DNA of 19,097 bases, from contig NZ_JBJGED010000054.1 of NCBI RefSeq assembly GCF_045062745.1, positions 1 through 19,097 on the forward strand, written 5' to 3'. A program made the position numbers and the translations under genes. Numbering within the stretch: the first letter of the stretch is position 1; every line of letters starts with the position of its first letter. Below the pieces are notes generated by a model. It had not been told where the DNA came from. It did no database searches and was given only the letters and a program-made list of their open reading frames with translations. This DNA comes from Paenibacillus_AA sp045062745. Its GTDB lineage: Bacteria > Bacillota > Bacilli > Paenibacillales > NBRC-103111. This document shows, one piece after another, positions 1 to 6,093 of this stretch.

Positions 1-104
1 CTGCAAAAAAAAGGAATACTACGACAAACCGAGTAATTCACAACATGACTCCAAAATTAAGGGGCCGAGCCGTATTCCCGATTGAAAATTGATTTTTTAA
101 CGAT

Positions 105-122
105 TAGCGGAAAATTTTTCCG
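105..122. repeat. Palindromic repeat, outlying loose copy
   Basis: CGGAAAA and TTTTCCG (108-114 and 116-122) form a perfect inverted repeat around one central T. With the preceding TTAG, the reverse complement reads GGAAAAATTTTCCGCTAA. This resembles the consensus GGAACGnnrTTCCnCTATT of the four-copy cluster at 2853-3032, although the centre is A/T-only. It could instead be an operator upstream of the sigma factor gene. The rest of 1-210 is AT-rich for its first 130 bases and shows no gene. Confidence 0.4.
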
Positions 123-210
123 TTAATTCCGAGCTCGGGAGGATATCGACGGGTGGCGGCGAATAAGAACGCCATGCGAACACGGTCCGACAGGGCGGAG
201 GAAACCGAGT

Positions 211-1212
211 ATGACGATTAGGGAATGTAGACAGATGAGGGACGCGGGCGGCGATCCAGCGGAACGTGTGCCGACGGGCGAAACGGGGGGCGGTCCCCGT
301 GGCCGGATCCAGGGGCGCGTTGATGAGAAGAGCAATCTGAAAGAACGTGCGCGAACCAATCAAGTGGCTAGCTGTCTAGGGAACCAGGTACCGAAATGTC
401 CTGACGCGACGAGAGAACTGGCCGGACGTGTGCAGCACGCCCGGACGCCGGGTCTCGCGGCGTCCCCGGCTTCCCAGCCTGCGGGCGGCGAGCGGCTTCA
501 GGAGCTCGAAGCGCTGCGGCAGCCGCTCCTGCGCTATTGCCTACAGCTGGCCGGCTCGCGCTGGGACGCGGAGGACCTCGTGCAGGACACGATGGTCCGC
601 CTCCTGGACGCCGCGGCCGAACGGCCGGAGCGCGAGACCGGCTTCCGCTACGCCTGCCGGACCGCGCGCAACCTATGGATCGACCGCTGGCGCCGATCCC
701 AGCGGGGGGCACGCCTCGTGCGGGCCGAGGCGGCTCATTCACAGTCGGCGCCGGACCGGGCAGCGGGCGACATGGATGTGCGCGAGCACCTCGAGGAGCT
801 CGCCTGGAGGCTGTCGCCCAAGCCGTTCGTCATCCTGCTGCTGATGGACGTGTTCGACTTCACGGCGAAGGAGACGGCGGCGTGGCTGGGCGGCACCGAG
901 GTGGCGGTGCAGGTGGCGCTCTCGCGGGCCCGAAGCCGGCTGCAGTCGCTCCGGCGCCCGGCCGGCGCCACAGGCCGCGCCGTCGGCAGCCGCGCGGCCG
1001 AGCGCCAAGCCGCGCTGAGCGGCCCCGGCTCCGCCGCCTTCTTCGAAGCGGTGCTCGACGCCTTCCGGCGCCGCGAGCCGGTCGCGATGCAGGAAGCGTA
1101 CTTGAGCCTGACCGCGAGCGGAGCACAGCTGCAGCGCCTCCGCTCGATGGGGGGTAAGGTGTATTTTACGTTCAAGGATCCCGACGGCAACCTGCTGATG
1201 GTGACCGCCTGA
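211..1212 (+). CDS. ECF-like RNA polymerase sigma factor with VOC-like C-terminal tail
   Basis: Predicted sigma-70 family (ECF-type) factor that would direct core RNA polymerase to a small regulon. Region 2 lies at about residues 98-155: it begins LRQPLLRYCLQLAG, contains WDAEDLVQDTMVRLLDAA, and ends RNLWIDRWRRSQR. Region 4 lies at about 197-245 and carries the helix-turn-helix FTAKETAAWLGGTEVAVQVA followed by LSRARSRLQ. The start at 211 is supported by GGAGGA at 196-201, nine bases upstream. The first 90 residues show no recognisable domain and are rich in Gly and Arg, so a later start such as GTG 430 is possible. The tail after residue 250 is not the usual ECF SnoaL-type extension. Its last 40 residues (AYLSLTASGAQLQRL, then KVYFTFKDPDGNLLMV) read like the second half of a VOC/glyoxalase domain, with Met where the metal-binding Glu is expected. 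No anti-sigma gene is adjacent; a VOC gene follows after 85 bp. Confidence 0.72.
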   Translation: MTIRECRQMRDAGGDPAERVPTGETGGGPRGRIQGRVDEKSNLKERARTNQVASCLGNQVPKCPDATRELAGRVQHARTPGLAASPASQPAGGERLQELEALRQPLLRYCLQLAGSRWDAEDLVQDTMVRLLDAAAERPERETGFRYACRTARNLWIDRWRRSQRGARLVRAEAAHSQSAPDRAAGDMDVREHLEELAWRLSPKPFVILLLMDVFDFTAKETAAWLGGTEVAVQVALSRARSRLQSLRRPAGATGRAVGSRAAERQAALSGPGSAAFFEAVLDAFRRREPVAMQEAYLSLTASGAQLQRLRSMGGKVYFTFKDPDGNLLMVTA

Positions 1213-1297
1213 TCTCAACTTATTTACGGAGGCTGTATGGTTGCGGGGCGTTCATTCGTTACATAGAGGCAGGTCCACCACATAAGGAGGCGCTACT

Positions 1298-1708
1298 ATG
1301 CCGGTTCAACTGCTAGGCGGAGTGTTCGTATCCGTCACGAATCTGGAACGCTCGATCGAATTTTATACGGAAATGCTGGGGTTGCACTGCCGCGGTATCG
1401 AGGACTGGGGGGACGGGCGGCGTGGCGCGACGCTGTTCTTCAAGCCGCATCCCGAGCATGCCGCCTTGTTCAGCCTGGCGGAAGTGAAGGGGCCAATCCT
1501 AACGTCCGAGCAGCCGGCCTTCAATTTCAAATGCAGCGAGATCCCGGATTTGCACGAGGCGCTGCAGGTCAAGGGCTGTCGCGTGACGGAGCTCGAGTCG
1601 TGGGACTCCCCGTGGAATCATCATCTCATGTTCGATTTGTTCGACCCGGACGGCCATCGCGTCAATCTGATCGAGCTGGTCCCGATCGCCGTACCCCGGA
1701 GCAAATAA
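1298..1708 (+). CDS. VOC (glyoxalase/bleomycin-resistance) family protein
   Basis: A 136-residue single-domain VOC protein with two beta-alpha-beta-beta-beta modules. The first opens GGVFVSVTNLERSIEFYTEM, and the second ends MFDLFDPDGHRVNLIELV. Length and layout are typical of one-domain VOC proteins that dimerise to make a ligand site. The final-strand Glu (E126) is present. The usual metal-binding His on the first strand is replaced (GGVFVSV rather than a His-containing strand), so binding or sequestration without a full metal site is possible. The start has a strong AAGGAGG at about 1284-1290. It sits between the sigma factor with the VOC-like tail and two GyrI-like genes, probably in one transcript. 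Substrate cannot be read from the sequence; the fold includes glyoxalases, dioxygenases and fosfomycin or bleomycin resistance proteins. Confidence 0.85.
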   Translation: MPVQLLGGVFVSVTNLERSIEFYTEMLGLHCRGIEDWGDGRRGATLFFKPHPEHAALFSLAEVKGPILTSEQPAFNFKCSEIPDLHEALQVKGCRVTELESWDSPWNHHLMFDLFDPDGHRVNLIELVPIAVPRSK

Positions 1709-1728
1709 AACGAAGAGAGGGAACAAGG

Positions 1729-2256
1729 ATGATCCTCGAGACCAAATTCGTAGAAAAACCGGCTTTTCAAGTCGTAGGCATGGAAGAACTCATCCATCCC
1801 GATTCCGACACGCCGCCATCCGAGAACGCTATCGCCCGGTTGTGGCGCAGGTTCAGAGAGCTCATGCCGGACATTCCGGGCCAGCTCGGCTGGCGCAGCT
1901 TCGGGCTCATGCTCCACGATCCGAATAACCGGCCGGGAGCCCCGTTCCGTTACATCGCGGCGGTCCAAATCTATGAAGAGGGGGACATCCCGGACGGACT
2001 CATCCGCATTGAAGTCTCGGCGGCGCGTTATCTCGTGCTCACCTTGCGGGGTCCGTTGGATGAGATCCGTGCTGGATTCGGACATTTCTGGGGGCATTGG
2101 CTCCCGAACAGCCCTTACGAGTATGACGGCGGTACCGGAACAGGCAAGTACGAGTTCGAGTTTTACGATCAGCGTTACACGCAGCCGAACGATCCGAACA
2201 GCGAGATCGACTTGTACTTCCCGATTCGCGCGAAAACGGGGGGATCAGGGCAGTGA
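1729..2256 (+). CDS. GyrI-like (AraC effector-binding) domain protein
   Basis: A 175-residue protein consisting of one GyrI-like / AraC effector-binding domain with no DNA-binding helix-turn-helix. Visible signatures are FQVVGMEE near the N-terminus, the ARLWRRFREL helix, FRYIAAVQIYEEGDIPDGL in the middle, ARYLVLTLRGPLDEI, the WLPNSPYEYDG segment and the final EIDLYFPIRAK strand. The start at 1729 is preceded by AGAGAGG about eight bases away. A longer open frame reaching back to 1531 overlaps the VOC gene and is not used. The stop overlaps the GTG start of the next gene (GTGA), so the two are translationally coupled. Stand-alone members bind small ligands, sequester toxins, inhibit gyrase, or in some cases hydrolyse cyclopropanoid genotoxins. 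The specific role here is unknown. Confidence 0.85.
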   Translation: MILETKFVEKPAFQVVGMEELIHPDSDTPPSENAIARLWRRFRELMPDIPGQLGWRSFGLMLHDPNNRPGAPFRYIAAVQIYEEGDIPDGLIRIEVSAARYLVLTLRGPLDEIRAGFGHFWGHWLPNSPYEYDGGTGTGKYEFEFYDQRYTQPNDPNSEIDLYFPIRAKTGGSGQ

Positions 2257-2744
2257 ATGCACCAATCCATGTCGAGCTCGTGGACCTGCAGTGGACGGGG
2301 CTAGGCCTCCGATTCACCCACAACATGTCGAACCTGGATGCGTGTACCATTGACGCTATGGGCACGCTTCGAGATCGACTCTCCAGCATCCCCAATGTGA
2401 AGCGGCCGGATACGATGTACGGCATCTCGCCTCCGAACTACAAGGGGAATCCCGGCGAGCTGGACTTCTACGTCTGTGTCGAGGTCGAACCGATCGCGGC
2501 CGTGCCGCCCGGGATGGTGCACATCCGGATTCCGGAAAGGCTCTACACCCGAACGGTCTACCGCGGTGCGGTCAATGACCGGGAAGCCGCCTACAGCTAC
2601 ACGTCGGCCTGGCTAAAGGAGCGTGGCTATGCGTACGATGATGTCGAGTACTATCTGGAGGAGTACGGCCCGGACACGAGAATGGATGCGACTCAAGAGG
2701 AGTCGAGCGTAATGTACATCTACTGTCCGGTCAAACGCCCTTAA
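2253..2744 (+). CDS. Second GyrI-like effector-binding domain protein
   Basis: A 163-residue protein starting at GTG 2253, overlapping the preceding stop by four bases. Features matching a GyrI-like fold are the N-terminal strand VELVDLQWTGLGLRF, the helix AMGTLRDRLSSIP, LDFYVCVEVEPIAAVPPGM, the pattern IPERLYTRTVYRGAVND, and a terminal YIYCPVKRP strand. It is diverged from its upstream neighbour but shares the order of elements, so an old tandem duplication is plausible. The GTG has no strong Shine-Dalgarno beyond GGGG at 2240-2243 and GGG at 2247-2249, which fits coupled translation. This is the last gene before the terminator at 2766-2797. Ligand and function are unknown. Confidence 0.78.
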   Translation: MNAPIHVELVDLQWTGLGLRFTHNMSNLDACTIDAMGTLRDRLSSIPNVKRPDTMYGISPPNYKGNPGELDFYVCVEVEPIAAVPPGMVHIRIPERLYTRTVYRGAVNDREAAYSYTSAWLKERGYAYDDVEYYLEEYGPDTRMDATQEESSVMYIYCPVKRP

Positions 2745-2765
2745 TCCGAGCTCCGAAAAACAAAA

Positions 2766-2797
2766 AACCTCTGGGCCTCAAAAAAGCCCCAGAGGTT
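2766..2797. terminator. Strong bidirectional rho-independent terminator
   Basis: AACCTCTGGG (2766-2775) pairs perfectly with CCCAGAGGTT (2788-2797) around a 12-base loop. On the plus strand it is followed by an AT-rich TATTTAATTT. On the minus strand it is followed by a run of T interrupted once (complement of 2755-2767). It therefore closes the sigma/VOC/GyrI transcript and can also stop the glycosylation operon reading in from 3080. Confidence 0.9.
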
Positions 2798-2852
2798 ATT
2801 TAATTTACTAGAAAGTATCAATTTCGGGTGGCTTTGGGCGAAGAGGTACCAG

Positions 2853-3032
2853 GAGAACGTCGTTCCGCTATTCGGGCTAAACCGCAAATATTTCGTCGTG
2901 AAGGGAAACGATATTCCGCTATTCCTTTCAAAAGCAAGAATCCAGCCCCATTTGTCCCGAAATAAGGGAACCTCGTTCCCACAAAGGGTTGATTTCTATG
3001 GTTTCCGTGAGAATAGAGGAATCACGTTCCGG
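2853..3032. repeat. Cluster of four short palindromic intergenic repeats
   Basis: The 335-base gap between 2744 and 3080 has no credible gene but holds four related units. Two run forward: GAACGTCGTTCCGCTATT from 2855, and GGAAACGATATTCCGCTATT from 2904. Two are inverted: AATAAGGGAACCTCGTTCCC at 2961-2980, and AATAGAGGAATCACGTTCC at 3012-3030. In one orientation the consensus is GGAACGnnrTTCCnCTATT. Centres lie near 2860, 2910, 2973 and 3024, so spacing is about 50-62 bases. Each unit is itself a small inverted repeat. A further perfect hairpin, CCGGA/TCCGG, lies at 3029-3042. The frame open at 2898-3314 only reads through these repeats and the antisense of the next gene. Known families with this exact consensus cannot be confirmed here. 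Confidence 0.75.
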
Positions 3033-3079
3033 ACCTCTCCGGTGATGTTCGGTCAGGTTTTAAAGCGCAGAAGCTTTTC

Positions 3080-4507
3080 TCACTTCCGCAAGCCAGTCAA
3101 CTTCGCTACGATCCACAGCACACCGGCCACGAGCATCATATCGAAGGTGACGTTGAACAAGAACAAATGCTTGGCCAAATCCGCTTCCCCGTCGCCGATG
3201 ATCGGGATGAGGAAGGCGATGGCGCCGATCGCGCCGATGAGCGCGAACAGCTCGGCGAAGACGCGCTGCCGCAGGCTCGTCGCCCTGACGTACTCCCAGA
3301 GGAGCACGCCATAGTAGGCGGCGTACACGAGGAGCACGAACCAGAACCGGTTCGGCATGTAGTCGTGCTTGAATTCGCTCCAATAGCTCAGCTTCGTATT
3401 CACGGCCCCGGACGGATACCCCTCCGATTGCTCGTACGTGCCGAGGTAGTACGGGCGGATCGTCATGCCGTCCCGCGCCGCGACCTCGAGCTTGTCCCAC
3501 AGCCGGCCTGGGTGCGTGAGGTAGAATTTTACGATTTTCCCATGGCTCATATGGTTGTAGAACAGCTCGTACAGCTTCGGGTCGCGCTGCGGAATCAGCG
3601 TGTTCGGCGTGAAGAAGTTCGTATTGGCGAGCACCGCCAGCTCCGGGCTGAGCCCGAGCGCCTTCAGATCCGCTTCCACCGTAGTCGAATCCTTGAGCAC
3701 CCCGTAGAAGACGGTCTGGTAAATGTTAATCTCCTTGAACTGCTTCGGGGCTAGGAGGTACATCGCCACGGAGCCGAGCGCGAGGACCAGCGACCCCCAG
3801 ATGACGAGCTTCCGCCACCCTCCGTCGGAACGAAACCTCAAAAACCGCAACCCCATCAAGCCGGCCAAAATTCCCATCGGGGCATTTTGGATTTTGGAAA
3901 ACACAAAAAAGAAACAGACGACGAAGTAGAACGCAAGCAGCGTCTTGGACGGACGGTCCTGCTTAGTAAGCGCGATGCCGAGCGCCGCAGTCAACAGCAG
4001 GAACACGAGCGAGACCGGCTCGCCGTACAGCGAGTTGAAGTAGGCGACATACCCGCCGTCCGCGAACACCGCGACGAGCAGCACCGCCATGGCAATCGCG
4101 AAGACGTGAGACTTGGCTTTATTGTACCGGATCGAATAATAGAAAGCGGTCATCAGGAGGGCGGTATACACCAGCACCATAAAGCGCATGTCGAACCATT
4201 GATTGCTGTACAGCAGCCGGTTCAGCCACGTTGCGACGAACACGACGAGCGTCTGGGTCGTAATGTACGCACCGCGGAACGGATCGGCGAACGCCCAGTC
4301 TTTGATGAAATAATGGAAATATTTGTCCTCGTAGTTCAAATCGGGGTGTGCGTAGTCCATCCCCACCGTGCTGAATACCCGCAGAAAATCGCCGTTGTCC
4401 GCGATTCCCACGATGGGGTGAACAACGGTGACCCCGATGACCAGGCCGGCTGCCGCGAGCAGCGTCCAGAATTCGACGCTCCGCAGCAGTCTGTGCAGCA
4501 GTCTCAT
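3080..4507 (-). CDS. Polytopic membrane protein, probable extracytoplasmic glycosyltransferase (WsfD-like)
   Basis: A 475-residue membrane protein with roughly ten hydrophobic segments, for example FWTLLAAAGLVIGVTVV near the N-terminus, HVFAIAMAVLLVAVFA, LLAFYFVVCFFFVFSK and a C-terminal LVAGVLWIVAKL. After the first membrane segment it carries IADNGDFLRVF (about residues 35-45). I associate this acidic external-loop signature with WsfD-like hexose transferases of S-layer glycan loci; GT-C enzymes in general use acidic residues in this loop. The start at 4507 is chosen because AAGGAGG lies seven to eight bases upstream and the ATG overlaps the TGA of the GtrA gene (ATGA). A longer frame back to 4669 would run over that gene. 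Inferred role: moving a sugar from a polyprenyl-phosphate carrier to an envelope polymer. Family naming is tentative. Confidence 0.72.
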   Translation of the reverse strand: MRLLHRLLRSVEFWTLLAAAGLVIGVTVVHPIVGIADNGDFLRVFSTVGMDYAHPDLNYEDKYFHYFIKDWAFADPFRGAYITTQTLVVFVATWLNRLLYSNQWFDMRFMVLVYTALLMTAFYYSIRYNKAKSHVFAIAMAVLLVAVFADGGYVAYFNSLYGEPVSLVFLLLTAALGIALTKQDRPSKTLLAFYFVVCFFFVFSKIQNAPMGILAGLMGLRFLRFRSDGGWRKLVIWGSLVLALGSVAMYLLAPKQFKEINIYQTVFYGVLKDSTTVEADLKALGLSPELAVLANTNFFTPNTLIPQRDPKLYELFYNHMSHGKIVKFYLTHPGRLWDKLEVAARDGMTIRPYYLGTYEQSEGYPSGAVNTKLSYWSEFKHDYMPNRFWFVLLVYAAYYGVLLWEYVRATSLRQRVFAELFALIGAIGAIAFLIPIIGDGEADLAKHLFLFNVTFDMMLVAGVLWIVAKLTGLRK

Positions 4508-4965
4508 GAAGCTTCCTCCTTCCGCGGCTCCACGGAGGGACGCGATTCGCGGAAGGCGAAGAAGCGCTGGCCGATGTAGTTCGTAATCGTGTACAGCCCT
4601 GCTCCGATCAGGACGGCCAAGTTGTCCGCCCAGCCGGCATATTGCTCCGAGACGAGGGCGAGCAGCCAATCGCTCAGCACGAGCCCGGCTGCGTAGGACA
4701 ATCCGTAGCAGACGAGAATGACGGCCACGAACCTCCAGGCGCTGCGGCCGACGCTAGTCTGGGATTGGAACGTGAATGTGCGATTCAATACGTAACTCAC
4801 GCATGCGCCGATGCAATTGCCGAGGAACGTCGCGATCCAATAATGCAAGTCAAGCCCGTTAAGCAGCAAATACGTCGCCGACAGCCCGATCAATGTATTC
4901 AAGACGCCGACAAGCAGGAAGCGAACGAACGAATGCTGCCACAACCGCTGCAAGGTAGCTGCCAT
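4504..4965 (-). CDS. GtrA family membrane protein (polyprenyl-P-sugar flippase candidate)
   Basis: A 153-residue GtrA-like protein with four membrane segments: FVRFLLVGVLNTLIGLSATYLLL, IATFLGNCIGACVSYVLN, FVAVILVCYGLSYAAGLVL and NLAVLIGAGLYTITNYIGQR. The hallmark NRTFTFQS after segment 2 and the final FFAF are typical of the family. GtrA proteins, including GtcA of Bacillus and Listeria, are thought to flip polyprenyl-phosphate-linked sugars across the membrane. The start lies three bases after the stop of the GT2 gene, with AAGGA upstream. The stop overlaps the next start by ATGA. This tight packing with a GtrB-like GT2 gene and a multi-span transferase supports one pathway. Confidence 0.9.
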   Translation of the reverse strand: MAATLQRLWQHSFVRFLLVGVLNTLIGLSATYLLLNGLDLHYWIATFLGNCIGACVSYVLNRTFTFQSQTSVGRSAWRFVAVILVCYGLSYAAGLVLSDWLLALVSEQYAGWADNLAVLIGAGLYTITNYIGQRFFAFRESRPSVEPRKEEAS

Positions 4966-4968
4966 CCG

Positions 4969-5988
4969 CTATCCTTGGGGCTGAAGCTCCTGCGGAGCGG
5001 GAGCCGGTCCTTTCGTCCCTGCAGAGACGAGCGGCGTCAGCTCTTTCTCCACGATGAATAGCGGGCGGTGTTTCACTTCTTTGTAGATCTTGCCGATGTA
5101 CTCGCCAATCAGCCCGAGGCTGATGAGCTGCACGCCGCCGATGAACCAGACGGACACCATAAGCGACGTCCAGCCTGCGATCGTATTGCCGATGAGCTTC
5201 TGTACGATCGCGTACAAGCCGGCGATCACGCTCACGAGGAACAGCAGGAATCCGGCGCTTGTTACGAGACGAATCGGCGTTACGCTGAGAGAGGTGATGC
5301 CATCCCAGGCGAATGCGAGCATTTTCTTGAGCGGGTACTTCGACTCGCCGGCGAACCGTTCGTGCCGGTCATAGTAGACGTTCGTCGAGCGGAAGCCGAC
5401 CATCGGCACGATGCCGCGCAGGAACACGTTCACTTCCTTGAACCGGTGCAGCTGCTCCAGTGCCCTGCGGCTCATCAGGCGGTAATCGGCATGGTTATAT
5501 GTGATTTTGACACCCATGCTCTTCATCATTTTATAGAACGCTTGCGCGGTGAACCGCTTGAAGAACGTATCGGTCTCCCGGCTGTCCCGCACCCCGTATA
5601 TGACCTCGTAGCCTTCTTGGAATTTCACGAGAAATTCGCGAATGACGTTCGGGTCGTCCTGCAGGTCGGCATCGATCGAGATGGCGCAATCGGAGCGGGT
5701 AGTTACGGATTGCAAGCCGGCGAGCAGCGCACTCTGATGGCCTGCATTGCGGGCGAGCTTCAGCCCGGAGATATGGGGATGCGTGCGGTGATAGCTCTCG
5801 ATCAGCTCCCAAGTGCGGTCCCGGCTGCCGTCGTCGACGAACAGCACGAAGCTGGACGGGGCGGCGAGCCGCTCGGCAATGACCCGTTCGAGTATCGCCG
5901 TCAGGCGGATGACTGTCTCGGGAAGCACTTCTTCTTCGTTGTAGCAAGGCACGACGATGCTCACAACGGGCAATTTCTTGTGTTCCAT
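4969..5988 (-). CDS. GT2 polyprenyl-phosphate glycosyltransferase (GtrB/DPM1/CsbB-like)
   Basis: A 339-residue family 2 glycosyltransferase expected to transfer a hexose or HexNAc from a nucleotide sugar to undecaprenyl phosphate on the cytoplasmic face. The GT-A domain shows VVSIVVPCYNEEEVL at residues 8-22, VDDGS at 51-55, LARNAGHQSALLAGL at about 78-92, and DADLQDD at 106-112, which supplies the metal-binding aspartates. DYRLMSRRAL at 168-177 is characteristic of the DPM1/GtrB group. Two C-terminal membrane segments (about 235-262 and 273-300) match the GtrB/CsbB architecture. ATG 5988 was chosen over 6045 because homologues begin just before the VVSIVVP strand. A GGA lies about ten bases upstream and GAGGAG is further away. 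It is followed after three bases by the GtrA gene. Confidence 0.9.
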   Translation of the reverse strand: MEHKKLPVVSIVVPCYNEEEVLPETVIRLTAILERVIAERLAAPSSFVLFVDDGSRDRTWELIESYHRTHPHISGLKLARNAGHQSALLAGLQSVTTRSDCAISIDADLQDDPNVIREFLVKFQEGYEVIYGVRDSRETDTFFKRFTAQAFYKMMKSMGVKITYNHADYRLMSRRALEQLHRFKEVNVFLRGIVPMVGFRSTNVYYDRHERFAGESKYPLKKMLAFAWDGITSLSVTPIRLVTSAGFLLFLVSVIAGLYAIVQKLIGNTIAGWTSLMVSVWFIGGVQLISLGLIGEYIGKIYKEVKHRPLFIVEKELTPLVSAGTKGPAPAPQELQPQG

Positions 5989-6093
5989 GGGGCTATTCCT
6001 GACTCCTCTATTTTTGAACTCATCATAACCGACTCGGGCTTGCAAATCAAATCAACAACGACCCTTCCCCTTCCTTTAGGCCCATAGCGGAGA

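Noticed and set aside
385..400. T-box-like phrase ending GGTACCG inside the sigma factor leader
   Set aside because: It lacks the rest of a T-box (AGGGUGGUACCGCG core, specifier stem, terminator) and no aminoacyl-tRNA or amino acid gene follows.
2898..3314. Small plus-strand frame across the repeats
   Set aside because: Its first half is repeat sequence and its second half is antisense to the membrane glycosyltransferase; no good ribosome binding site.
5068..6087. Open frame of 339 codons on the plus strand
   Set aside because: It mirrors the GT2 gene codon for codon on the opposite strand, where catalytic motifs are clear; no ribosome binding site or family features.
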